Of a stretch of DNA of 64,000 bases, positions 46,192 through 57,678 are shown piece after piece (the stretch's first letter is position 1; every line of letters starts with the position of its first letter). The position numbers and the translations under genes are program-made. Source of the DNA: Nilaparvata lugens (lineage: Eukaryota > Arthropoda > Insecta > Hemiptera > Delphacidae); the NCBI RefSeq assembly GCF_014356525.2, contig NC_052506.1:22334707-22398706 (forward strand), read 5' to 3'. Under the pieces are notes generated by a model. It saw only the letters and a program-made list of their open reading frames with translations, was not told the origin of the DNA and made no database searches.

Positions 46192-47093
46192 TTATCTGAA
46201 AACAATATTACATTAATAATTGACAATTATAATGTGAACTTACAAACTGTAGGCTACCATACCTATTATAAGGTACCTAATATAGGTAAGTGTTGAAGCT
46301 GAGCAGTAGCTTGGTTTACAATATTATCACTAGTTTATAGGCTTACTTACAAATTCTCCTTGATATCATGAACTCTATAATGAATATTAATATTGTCTTC
46401 AAAAAATACCAATCCTAGTGGCTAAGAAGACTCACTATTACAATACTCTTGTAACGGCGAGTCTTCCAAGCTTGTGCAACCTAGGCCTATATCTTTTTAT
46501 CATCCAAAATCGGACTGATATGAATAATTTACTGGCCTACTGAGTATTGGTGATTTTTAAATCTAATAATAATCCATGCAGTAGTGAGTAGATTATTAAT
46601 TATGATTGATAGAAACTTTTCCCTGAAGACTGCACCTTTCAAAAACTAATAATGTTGAGGCACAGAGTTGAAGCTAAACAGCTGGACTAGTTTTGTATGG
46701 TACCGGGTTTTGTTTAATTAAATACAAATAATTTCATTTAGTTTATTTATTTATTACATTTCCAATGGTATACACCAATTTCAAGACAAATATAAATATG
46801 AGATACATAACATAAAGATTGGGTATTGTTTGTCCTGAACAATACGTTCATTTTTTGAATGTATCCTTTTTGGAAAAATATTCTCATCAATTTATGAGCC
46901 ACTTCAGTTCTTCAGTGATGTCAATGTAGATTCCGTCTAAAACCATACAACATAGCGTATACGGATATAATTTAAATTTGGCTCCTTCTTCTTTGACACA
47001 AAATGGCGACTGCGCGTACCTGGTATTTATAGTTCCCTAAGTATGAATATACAATGAGCCGTGTCTATTCTATAACTGGTCTAAGGGAAAAAC

Positions 47094-47911
47094 ATATGAT
47101 CAAAATACAGGTTGACCAACTAAAATCGTTGAACGCCCACTTTTCAGTGTATCCTGTTTGGACGATACAGAAATAGAAAATTAAATTTATTGCTCAAATC
47201 AAGAATAAACGATACAGAAATAGAAAATTAAAATTATTGCTCAAATCAAGAATAAACGAATCAGCTTATCAAAAATTGTGCAGGAATGCAAAAATTCTTG
47301 TTGAATTAGGCCAAATCATAGAGAAAAGAATACTAATTTTTTTGTCTATGGCCAAATTCACTCAATAATAATTGAACAGTTGATACTACAAACTCAACGC
47401 AAAACCATAAAGATTTATGCATACCGTAATTCTCAACTCTTCATATTTTTCCGTTCTTTTTATGCCTATTTTTGTGATTGAGTTTGGCATAGGCCTTTCA
47501 CCTTTATTGAACGAGCGTTAGCGAGTTCCCACTTTTAACTCAAGGCCAAATTTGTTGTAACGTCAGTCTGTGGGTTAGTTTGTTTGTATGTTTCACAATA
47601 ACTCAAGAAATAATTAATCATTCAGCTTCAAATTCGAACCTCTTTGAACCATTTTACAGGTCTAGTTTGTTGAACAACAAAATTAACTCACTCCCTCGTC
47701 CTTTTTCAGAATATAAAAGTAACAATGAAAGTGCACAGGAAAAAATGTGTTGTGATGTCAGCTGGAATCAACTCCATGCTATTTCTATCATTTTTCCATC
47801 CATTTAAAAACCATTTAAAAAGCCGATGCTATTTGGGAGTCCTTAGCCGATGCTATCACACAGACTGTCCTTTATGCGCTTACATATGATTTCAGCTGAT
47901 TAAACAACAAT
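47094..47911. other. Intergenic stretch with a 49-bp tandem pair
   Basis: GATACAGAAATAGAAAATTA with its ~48-bp context, through CAAATCAAGAATAAAC, occurs twice in a row at about 47164-47260. Otherwise no gene or element is recognised. Confidence 0.6.
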
Positions 47912-48538
47912 ATCGGGGACCGAGCTTCGCTCTGGAGTACAAAATCATAAAACATTTATTACGAAAGAAGAAATTATAATAACATTCATAATTCATACAG
48001 AAATGTTCTATCTAATCACAGTAAATTGAGATTAATTCCCAGAGGAATGCAAAAATTTCCCTTACAAAGGCCCGGTTGCACTGAAGCCGGTTAAATTTTA
48101 ATCCTGATTAATTTCACATGAACCAAATCAGAGAAGACCATTTCAACAAGATGGATCTACTGGAATTAATCAGGATTGAAAATAACCCGGCTTTTTACAA
48201 CCGGCACCAAGTACCTGATTGAATGATTACAAAAGTTCAACAGCTGAGTCATAATTTTGGCACAGTCCCACACACATAAACTCGCTCACTCACTTCCATC
48301 ATCAACAGACGACGAAATAATTTATTATTATCAGCTGTTTTTTCAAGGATGAATAATAATTATCCTTTTAATGTCCTTCAGCAAGTTTTCCCAGGGATGA
48401 GACCTAGTGCAATCGAATTTTTATTTTATAAACCTACTACGGTATGTTCTGAATTTCGTTAGTGCCGTTTTCGAGATCCGGTGAAATTAACAAATCCGGT
48501 AAACATATAAACAGATATTGCTCGTTTAATAGTATAGG
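47912..48538 (+). mobile_element. Dispersed ~620-bp element, copy 2
   Basis: Closely matches 39837-40456, including the GGTTGCAC insert at 48066-48212. Its 3' part from 48371 begins the left half of the segmental duplication. Confidence 0.75.
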
Positions 48539-50140
48539 ATATTTAATTTACACAGTAACTCGCTTCCGTTTACATGTGTCTGCCTTTCTATTACCTGTCT
48601 GTAACATTAATAATAAACTTGTCATGGTAGGTACCATTGGGAAATTTGAATTTTGATTCTGAATCATACTAAAATCATACAGAACCTAATGGAATAAATG
48701 AGTACCTAAGTTAGGTAGGTACATTAAAAAATGACATTTCAATTTTTTTTGTACAAAAGTGTTAAATAATACAGTATTATTTTTAATACAGAATTAATAT
48801 TATATAGTGCAGGGCTCTCCAACCTACGGCCCGCGGATAGATTTTGTCCGGCCCACCGATACTTATTGCAACCGATTTTTTTTTTAATATAATATATTTA
48901 CACAAATAAGTTAACCTACTTTCATTTTAGAGTTCTCTCCCAGAAAAATACTATAAAAACATAAAAAACCATGTTCAAGCTATGTTTTCTTTTTTTGGAT
49001 CTACCTACAATAATTGTGAGCAGACATTCTCAAAAATGAAGTTTGTTAAATCCAAATACTCTTCCTTGTCAGATGAACATTTGAAATCAATTCTAATGAT
49101 CAGAACCACAAAGTTTGATTCTAAATGGGTGGACATTTTAAGTGGAAAACAAATGCAATTTTCCCTCCAAGATAAGTATTCTCTTTTAGCTTGATAACTT
49201 TTTTTAAATTCGTGTACGGTACCTGTTGTCAAGTTGCCCTATTACTATTAAAAAAAAGTTATTATATTTTGTTCAACTTGCTAAACTCATGCATTGTAAA
49301 GTTTTCTTATGACCTTTTTACACTCAATATAAATTTGACTTAGTATTAAAATGAAATGAATTGGTTTGTTTCTTCATGTGTTTTAATTAAACCTACTTAA
49401 AACTCCTCATATTATTTTAATGGGAATATAATAATTTTACATCCCCCAAATCCCCCGTCGTTTATGGCCCCACAAGTCAAATTCCACATAAATCCTTGTT
49501 ATTGGCCCTCTAAGCCCCCCTAGAATTAGCAATGTGGCCCTTGGATGAAAAAGGTTGGAGACCCCTGATAGTGTTCACTAACACTTGTTTTCAATCTAGG
49601 TACTCATTTAATCTATTTTTGAATGGTTTATTAGTAACTTTAAAATAATGTGAAGATTGAAAAGGTTCGAGATATCAATGTGCTATCAGCTAAAATATTT
49701 CATTTGCAAAAATAATTTGACAGATTTCATTGGGGATCCTATTTGAAATGAAAAATTACTCTTCAAAAATTATTCTGTTGCTCCAACATGCATCTTGTTG
49801 GTTCTTATCAGCTCGTTGTATATTACAGCCCATAAAAGATGTAAATTGTGTTGTATATTAACCAGCTGAAATCACATGTCATGAAGGACTGTCTGTGTGA
49901 TAGCTCTGAAATAGCCCAAGTTGACGAATGAATGGAAAAAAATGTAGTAATTGCTACAGTAACTATGTAACCTGGTTAAATAGTTACAGTAGTCATTGCA
50001 TGCACAGGAGATTTCATTGGGGATTCTATTTGAAATGAAAAATTAGTCTACTCTTCAAAAATTATTCTTTCGCTTCAAAATCTTGTTGCTTCATATCAGC
50101 TTGTTGTATATATTACAGCCCGTAAAAGATGTAAATTATG
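48371..50140. repeat. Segmental duplication, left half
   Basis: Matches 52551-54290 in direct orientation with a few percent divergence. It contains the 3' part of a dispersed element, an hAT remnant and the first copies of a ~290-bp tandem module (GATTTCATTGGGGATTCTAT ... GTTACAGTAGTCATTGCATG). It stops exactly at the foldback element. Confidence 0.9.
48810..49567 (+). mobile_element. Non-autonomous hAT element, copy 1
   Basis: Ends CAGGGCTCTCCAACCT and (reverse complement) CAGGGGTCTCCAACCT are inverted, with CGGCCCGCGG just inside. Codons at about 48970-49194 encode the hAT C-terminal dimerisation domain: GSTYNNCEQTFSKMKFVKSK, then SLSDEHLKSILMIRTTKF. The rest of the transposase is absent. 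Flanks share only ATAGTG, so the 8-bp target duplication is imperfect. Confidence 0.88.
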
Positions 50141-52550
50141 TTGTAAAATCTGACAAAGCATCTATTGGAACGGTTTCACTTGTTATTCGTTCCGCTACTA
50201 CATAGACATCATGTCGTCATTATGTCTGTCTGTCTGCGCGCTGTGTCTTTTGTGCGTCTGCGCTGACCAGTGACGTCTCAGTCGCGGTTCTTTGCCACTG
50301 CTCTAGTCAGCTGGTTTTCTATACTTTTATTCGTATTTTTTCGTCGGATTGTTTGCCGTTGCAATTTTAATATTTGTGCTATTTGATTTTTTAGAATTTA
50401 ATCTTGTCTTTAGGCATCTTACCTTTTAGATATTTGTTAATTTTTCACCATTCGGTTGCGAGCGCTTTGCCTACGTTTCTAACACATCCGGCAGCTTGCC
50501 TTTTTCATTGTCGCTTGCAGCGTCTCCGTGTCTTTTCAATGGTGGATAGTCGAGTGTGCTTCCTGCGCTCGGTCTAAACCTTTCATCTGAATTCATCGGA
50601 CTTACAAAACGTTTTTAAAGTGTGAATTATTCTTCAAATTAATTCGTTTGTTCTATTCTTCAGTGTGATTCAATTATTCATCGAGTTCTTCACTCAATTA
50701 CTCTGTTAAAATTGGATAAACTTTGTCTAAAATTGCAACCTCGTGTAAGCGTTTCATCGCTGTTCATTTGATCTACAGAACCTTTTTAAAGTGTGAATTA
50801 TTCTTCAAATTAATTCGTTTGTTCTATTCTTCAGTGTGATTCAATTATTCATCGAGTTCTTCACTCAGTTACTCTGTTAAAATTGGATAAACTTTGTCAA
50901 AAATTACAACCTCGTGTAGGCTTCAGTTGCCATTTTTCTACAATTGGCTTCACCTCGTGAACCTCAAACTTTCAAGTGCATCATCTCTACCGTTTGGAAA
51001 TCAATCCAAAAATTCCACAATTTGAAGATCGGATTATTCGTTTGGAATTCTACTCGCTCCAGCCTACTTTTCCATTGGGGGATTCGCCTGCTGTAGTGGA
51101 CGTTTCCATGCTTGTCATCGCATGGCCAGATCACTTCATCGCTTGCTGATGTCCTGTTCCTGTTGGTATTGCGGAGTCATTGCCTGTCTGCCTGGCTGCA
51201 TGTCCTCTTCAAAATTTTATTCAGGTTATGTAAATCGTTCTTTTCAATTTTCAATTACGTATGCATCATTATTGTTTTATTAATGTCTATCTTGACATTC
51301 TATTCACTGAGGCTACCGACGCCTACCTATTGTTTAGTTAATGTCTATCTTGACATTCATTTCACTGAGGCCATCGACGCCTATTTATTTATTTATTGGA
51401 TTTGACAGCTACCCTTGGCTTCACAAGTGATTCATTGAAGGCCACTGTCGCCTATTACTCGTTCTAATTGATGTCTGTCTTGACATTCAATTCATTGAAG
51501 GCCCATGTCGCCTATATTTACCTGGATAATCTTCATTATATTTATTAGCTACCCTTAGCTTTTAATGGATTTTCTGAGGCCATTGACACCTACTAATTGT
51601 TTTATTAATGTCTATCTTGACATTCTATTCACTGAGGCTACCGACGCCTACCTATTGTTTAGTTAATGTCTATCTTGACATTCATTTCACTGAGGCCATC
51701 GACGCCTATTTATTTATTGGATTTGACAGCTACCCTTGGCTTTACAAGTGATTCATTGAAGGCCACTGTCGCCTATTACTTGTTCTAATTGATGTCTGTC
51801 TTGACATTCAATTCATTGAAGGCCCATGTCGCCTATATTTACCTGGATAATCTTCATTATATTTATTAGCTACCCTTAGCTTTTAAGTGTTATTCTAAGG
51901 CCAGTGACGCCTATTAATTAATTTGTAGAATAATTCACACTTTAAAAACGTTCTGTAGATCCGATGAATAGCGAAAAACGCCCACACGAGGTTGCAATTT
52001 TGATAAAGTTTATCAGAGTAATATGCGAAGCAATTGATGAATAATTGAATCACAATTGAAGAATAGAACAAACGAATTAATTCGAAGAATAATTCACCTT
52101 TAAAAACGTTTCGTAGGTCCGATGAAAATGGATAAAAGGTTTAGACCGAAGGCGTAAATGCACCATCGACTAAGAACCATTGCAAAAGACAAAAAGATGC
52201 TACAATGCTCGTAGAAAGAAGGAAGATGCCGGATGTGTTTGAAACGTAAGCAACATGTTTACAAACATATGGTGAAAAAGTAACAAATATCTAGAAAGTA
52301 AGATGCCTAAAGACAAAATAAATTCCAAAAAATCAAATAGTACAAATATTAAAATTGCAACGGCAAACAATCCGACGAAAAAATACTAATAATAGTATAG
52401 AAAACCAACTTGACTAGAGCAGTGACAAAGAACCGCGACTGTGATGTCACTGGTCAGCGGGACGGACAAAATGACGACATGATGTCTATGTAGTAGCGGA
52501 ACAAGTAACAAGTGGAACCGTTCCAATAAATGCTTTGTCAGATTTTACAA
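50141..52550. mobile_element. 2.4-kb foldback (long-TIR) element
   Basis: The first ~750 bp are the approximate reverse complement of the last ~600. Both ends begin TTGTAAAATCTGACAAAGCA, and shared text includes CATCATGTCGTCAT, CGTCGGATTGTTTGCCGTTG and TTCAAATTAATTCGTTTGTT. The left arm holds an extra ~171-bp internal duplication (50616 and 50787). The centre is an array of tandem repeats. No transposase frame is present. Long terminal inverted repeats with internal tandem repeats match the layout of Drosophila foldback elements such as FB or Galileo; membership is not established. It separates the two halves of the segmental duplication. Confidence 0.85.
51271..51925. repeat. Higher-order tandem repeats inside the foldback
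   Basis: Subunits of ~60-80 bp, each holding TCTTGACATTC, a TCACTGAGG-like or TCATTGAAGG-like stretch and CGACGCCTA or TGTCGCCTA, alternate with AGCTACCCTTGGCTT-type units. The whole set of about five subunits repeats once with a ~325-bp period (51271 and 51596). Confidence 0.85.
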
Positions 52551-54480
52551 TGTCCTTCAGCAAGTTTTCCCAGGGATGAGACCTAGTGCAATCGAATTTT
52601 TATTTTATAAACCTACTACGGTATGTTCTGAATTTCGTTAGTGCCGTTTTCGAGATCAGGTGAAATTAACAGATCCAGTAAACATATAAACAGATATTGC
52701 TCGTTTAATAGTATAGGATATTTAATTTACACAGTAACTCGCTTCCGTTTACGTGTGTCTGCCTGTCTATTACCTGTCTGTAACATTAATAATAAACTTG
52801 TCATGGTAGGTACCATTGGGAAATTTGAATGTTGATTCTGAATCATACTAAAATCATACAGTACCTAATGGAATAAATGAGTAAGTTAGGTATTTACATT
52901 AAAAAATGACATTTCATTTTTTTTGTACAAAAGTGTTAAATAATACAGTATTATTTTTAATACAGAATTAATATTATATAGTGCAGGGCTCTCCAACCTA
53001 CGGCCCGCGGGCCACAACTGGCCTGCGGATAGATTTTGTCCGGCCCACCGATACTTATTGCAACTGATTTTTTTTTAATATAATATATTTACACAAATAA
53101 GTTAACCTACTTTCATTTTAGAGTTCTCTCCTAGAAAAATACTATAAAAACATAGAAAACCATGTTCAAGCTATGTTTTCTCTTTTTAGATCTACCTACA
53201 ATTATTGTGAGCAGACATTCTCAAAAATGAAATTTGTTAAATCCAAATACTCTTCCTTGTCAGATGAACATTTGAAATCAATTTTAATGATCGGAACTAC
53301 AAAGTTTGATTCTAAATGGGTGGACATTTTAAGTGGAAAACAAATGCAATTTTCCCTCCAAGATAAGTATTCTCTTTTAGCTTGATAACTTTTTTTAAAT
53401 TCGTGTACCTATTGTCAAGTTGCCCTATTACTATTAAAAAAAAGTTATTATATTTTGTTGAACTTGCTAAACTCATGCATTGTAAAGTTTTATTATGACC
53501 TTTTTACACTCAATATAAATTTGACTTTGTATTAAAATGAAATGAATTGGTTTGTTTCTTCATGTGTTTTAATTAAACCTACTTAAAACTCCTCATATTA
53601 TTTTAATGGAAATATAATAATTTTACATCCCCCAAATCCCCCATCGTTTATGGCCCCACAAGTCAAATTCCACGTACCGTACATCCTTGTTATTGGCCCT
53701 CTAAGCCCCCCTAGAATTAGCAATGTGGCCCTTGGATGAAAAAGGTTGGAGACCCCTGATAGTGTTCACTAACACTTGTTTTCAATGTAGGTACTCATTT
53801 AATCTATTTTTGAATGGTTTATTAGTAACTTTAAAATAATGTGAAGATTGAAAAGGTTCGAGATATCAATGTGCTATCAGCTAAAATATTTCATTTGCAA
53901 AAATAATTTGACAGATTTCATTGGGGATCCTATTTGAAATGAAAAATTACTCTTCAAAAATTATTCTGTCGCTTCATATCAGCTCGTTGTATATTACAAC
54001 CCTTAAAAGATGTAAATTGTGTTGTATATTAACCAGCTGAAATCATGTGTCATGAAGGACTGTCTGTGCAATAGCTCCCAAATAGCCCAAGTTGACGAAT
54101 GAATGGAAAAAATGTAGTAACTGCTACAGTAACTATGTAACCTGGTTAAATAGTTACAGTAGTCATTGCATGCACAGGAGATTTCATTGGGGGTTCTATT
54201 TGAAATAAAAAATTACTGTTCAAAAATTATTCTGTCGCTTCAACATCTTGTTGCTTCATATCAGCTTGTTGTATATATTACAGTAAAAGATGTAAATTAT
54301 GTTGTATATTAACCAGCTGAAATCATGTGTTATGAAGGACTGTGTGATAGCTCCCAAATAGCCCAAGTGAATGCATTGGAATATTCCAATGAATGGAGAA
54401 AATGTAGTCATTGCTACAGTAACTATGTAACCTGGTTAAATAGTTACAGTAGTAATTGCATGCAATGAATTATTCAGCTA
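52551..54480. repeat. Segmental duplication, right half
   Basis: Direct copy of 48371-50140, extended by a complete second ~290-bp module (54179-54470) that in the left half is cut off by the foldback element. Confidence 0.9.
52984..53758 (+). mobile_element. Non-autonomous hAT element, copy 2
   Basis: Same insertion as 48810-49567 by duplication, with the same flanks. It keeps ~20 bases after CGGCCCGCGG (GCCACAACTGGCCTG) that copy 1 has lost. The dimerisation domain reads RSTYNYCEQTFSKMKFVKSK, then SLSDEHLKSILMIGTTKF. Confidence 0.88.
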
Positions 54481-54529
54481 ACTATACATGATAGATCACA
54501 ATTTTTTTTCTTATGCACTCAGTTAAAAG

Positions 54530-54832
54530 CCAGGTCCATACTGGACAAATGTTCGACAAACATGTTTTTTGAAACAGTTTGGGCAAATTTTATTATGTTT
54601 GACAAACGTTTGTCCGTGATCAGTATGTAGACTCGTCACCAAACAAAATATTTGTAAGTGGGGAGAACAGGTTTTTATGCTTTACAGCAAACACTGAAAA
54701 TGTTTGGAAAAACAGTAATTTTTTGTTAGACAAACAATGATTGTCCAAACTTTTTAAATGTTTCTCCTTGAGCCCCTCAACTAAGAAACATGTTAGCCGA
54801 TTATTTGTTCAGTGTGGACTCGGCAAATGAAT
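54530..54832. mobile_element. MITE with AGTCCAxACTGxACAAAT ends
   Basis: The left end AGGTCCATACTGGACAAATG faces the right-end reverse complement GAGTCCACACTGAACAAATA. Inner inverted segments include CAAACATGTTTTTTG and AAACATGTTAG. It has no coding capacity. Confidence 0.65.
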
Positions 54833-55028
54833 GTGTTCAAAATTTAAAGCTGATTGATCAATTATTTATCAATTCATTGTAGAACATACAAACGGACAAT
54901 GATGTACTACTGCCTTTATAACGTTCCTCACTATAGGAAAGGCGGTTGTATTGTAAGTCACGAGATACAACAGAAGTGCCGCGGGCGGGAACACGCCACA
55001 TGTCTGCCCGTTAAGTGTGAATTGGGCC

Positions 55029-55250
55029 TATAGTGTGGTCCACGTTATAATGGCAGTGAATAAAGATAGAAGAATAGCGATGCCGATTCTCTGCATCAAC
55101 TAATTATATTTCTACACTGTCAAAAACATAATTGTCATCGTTGTGGACCTAGAAAAGGATAGTACCACCGTTTTTGTCGAAAGATAGACAAGGATAGCAA
55201 AACCAAAGTTGTCAAATACTGTCATTATAACGTGGACCTCACTCACTATA
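55029..55250. mobile_element. MITE with GGTCCACGTTATAATG ends
   Basis: TATAGTGTGGTCCACGTTAT at the left and its imperfect inverse GTCATTATAACGTGGACCTC ... CACTATA at the right bound ~220 bp. CTATA flanks both ends. Confidence 0.8.
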
Positions 55251-55257
55251 GAGTTTA

Positions 55258-55561
55258 CCACTGACTGACGTTCCAACAAGACAACACGCACCAGCCACAA
55301 TGATTTGTAATTTGATTGGCTGAGAATTAGCCAATGCACGTTTTCACACAAGATTAATCGACGACTCGACAGGAAAGCAAGCTCTCCGATTGGCTGATTC
55401 TCGATACGTCAACCTTATCAATCAATCTGAGAGCTTCTTATTCTGTAGTGTCATCAAGAACCGGTTAGTGTGAAAACAGCCAATCGTTGACATGAACGTG
55501 GGCGAAAAGGAAATTGTGGCTGGGATGTTATTTTAAGCTTGTTGAAACACTCGTCAGTGGC
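55258..55561. mobile_element. Palindromic MITE with CCACTGAC ends
   Basis: CCACTGACTGACGTTCCAAC at the left and the inverse of CACTCGTCAGTGG at the right. Inner inverted pairs include CAGCCACAA with TTGTGGCTG, and CGTTTTCACAC with GTGTGAAAAC. The centre shares AGCTCTCCGATTGGCTGATT with 35394-35523. Confidence 0.75.
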
Positions 55562-57024
55562 CGGCTCAAAGATATTATTATATAGACTACGTAATTGTTT
55601 TCTGATCTTTTGGTCCTAAAATGAATAAGAATGCTATGGTAATCTGAATTATTAGAATTCAGAATCAATGTAATTATTCTCTGAATAATATCAGAATTCA
55701 GACTTCAGAATTAATGTAATTATTCTCAGAATAAAACAAGTTGAAACTTGTCAGCATTGCCAAATTGTGCGAAATTGCGACCTTTATATGGTCGGCCCAT
55801 GACTGAATATATTCAACGAGACAACTCTTTATGTCAAATTGTTGTCTGCATGACAACTGTGTTGTCAAATTGAATATTATCCACTCATAGACCTTGCATG
55901 ACAAAGACGCAATCTTGAACAGCTTGGCAACCCTGATATTTTGCCCAAGTCTCAACATATTTTATGCAGAGTATGAAAATAGTTGCACAAACCTCGATCA
56001 TAGTTGAGCTTTGATTAACAATCTCAAGTTAATCATAGTCAGAAGCCTGAAAAGAGGAAGGGGAATATTTTAAGCGCTGCTTTCCATAGCTGAGCAGAAA
56101 GAAAATTACAATAATTGAAGGCATCAGAATGAAAACCAGATATTGACCACTTAGCCTGTAAATGGGGTTTTATCTATTTCAGAATCACTAAAAATGGTCT
56201 TTATAAGAATGTTCACACATTGACAGACTGAAAATGTATGAAAACTCGCTCAAGAATTAATTGTAGAATAATTTTTCTGCTCCGAGCAAAAAATCATTGG
56301 AAAGCAGGGCTTTAACAATTGCAAATGAATATAATGCCTAAATATATACATATTTTTTATATTTTTCAATTTTAAAATAATCAATATATAATATTTTTCC
56401 ACTAGGCAACTTACAGAGTTCTCGTAAATTGGCGATTTCTTCTAGTGGAAATTTCACAGAATAAGGTTCATATGTAATAATAATCATAATAATGTATTTT
56501 AGCCTATCCCGGTACGATCGCCGATACAATAATTTCCCCCCCAGTTTGTTACAATAATATACTTTTAAAATTATATATCAAATAACAACGTACAAAGGTC
56601 CAAGTCCGTACAAACATAATAATTAACAATCCATAGTAAGATACGGTATCTGTAATAGTTCATCATCATGCTTCTCGTGTAAAACACACGCCACAACATG
56701 GGCAGCACACTTGTTAATCATTTCCATTTATATGCGCGCGCATTCAAATCAAGAGGAAATAGCAACATATCAACAATACATACATAGTAATAATATCAGT
56801 TATGAATAGTAATGATAATAATAATAATAATTTACAATCAATCATCAAGATTTACAACAAACACTATTTGAAAGAAAGAGAATGTACACTATTTCTGAAC
56901 GAAATAATCGATTTGCATCTCATTCAGCATCATAATAAATTTCACTAGTATTTTTAAAATCTAACTTGCAATTCAGTTTGATTTACATAATAAAAAATAT
57001 AGTTTGTAATATATTCCTATATAT
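55562..57024. other. Intergenic AT-rich stretch
   Basis: An imperfect direct repeat of TCAGAATTCAGA...TTAATGTAATTATTCTC occurs at about 55650-55735. No gene is recognised. The minus-strand 86-codon frame at 55698-55958 has no recognisable domain. Confidence 0.4.
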
Positions 57025-57678
57025 TCGTAGATTGTCTCATCATGTTTATTTAGTTGACGCGATGAGAGTGTATTATTGAGTTTTTTATAATAATATCATC
57101 GTATAATATAGTTATCACTCTGAAAAGAGAGAAAAGTAGGACAAGCTGAGCTTGGCGGCACAAACACAACTTCATGGAGATAACCACGAGAGACAATTCA
57201 ATAGATTTTTAACAAAATGCGTCAACAACATACTTTTCTTTTTTATAAAAGTCTTTTTTCGATCGGTTTTTGTAATATTTTTTTTTCAATATATATATTA
57301 TATTAGTATTCATCAGAGTTTGTTCCGTAGTAAAAACGAGCGAAGACTACGACAAAGACGATAAATAAATATAGATATAGTTCAAACAAATTGTTAAGCC
57401 GGCGCGAAGACCTATTTCGATACAATAATTTGCACAGTCTATTTTTCTGATAGAATTTACTATTTAGGAATAGGCAATGTTCTCGCAATACTAGACTATT
57501 TAATATACTACATGTCGACACGCACGCACATACACCACCCCCCTAACACGATTTAAGGTCCTCCATCCTGATACACAGACACGCGGGGAAGACCGGCTCA
57601 ATGTTACACGCACACACACAAACACGCAGACGACGAATCAGTCTCATCGGGCCTCCAGCCTCTAGCCGGGAAGAGACT
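57025..57678 (-). other. Probable last (non-coding) exon of eIF4G
   Basis: On the minus strand an acceptor TTTTGTTTCAG ends at 57679. About 630 nt later AATAAA lies at 57050-57045, with no coding frame between. The link to the coding part would be the donor GTCAGT at 59970, 17 nt after the stop. This is inferred from splice-site patterns and from the snoRNA-like repeat in the putative intron. Confidence 0.35.

Larger units (their letters stand above)
45644..47093 (+). mobile_element. P-like DNA transposon, internally deleted
   Basis: The element occupies 45652-47085 and is flanked by an exact 8-bp target duplication GGAAAAAC (45644-45651 and 47086-47093). The ends begin CTTAGACCAGTTATAG and are perfectly inverted over 26 bp. 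Further inward the arms still match (GGAACTATAAA and CGCAGTCGCCATTTTG on the left, their inverse at 47000-47035), although the left arm is split by a nested MITE. Inside is a THAP-domain start (46054-46191). Eight-bp duplications and an N-terminal THAP domain are hallmarks of the P superfamily. At 1.43 kb with a truncated frame it cannot move by itself. It is inserted ~170 bp upstream of the COPS9 start codon. Confidence 0.85.

Noticed and set aside
51112..51405. 97-codon hydrophobic frame in the foldback element
   Set aside because: It runs through the tandem-repeat core; composition reflects repeats and no family is recognisable.
51271..51925. CRISPR-like array
   Set aside because: Repeats are uneven in length and degenerate, without unique spacers, inside a eukaryotic foldback element.
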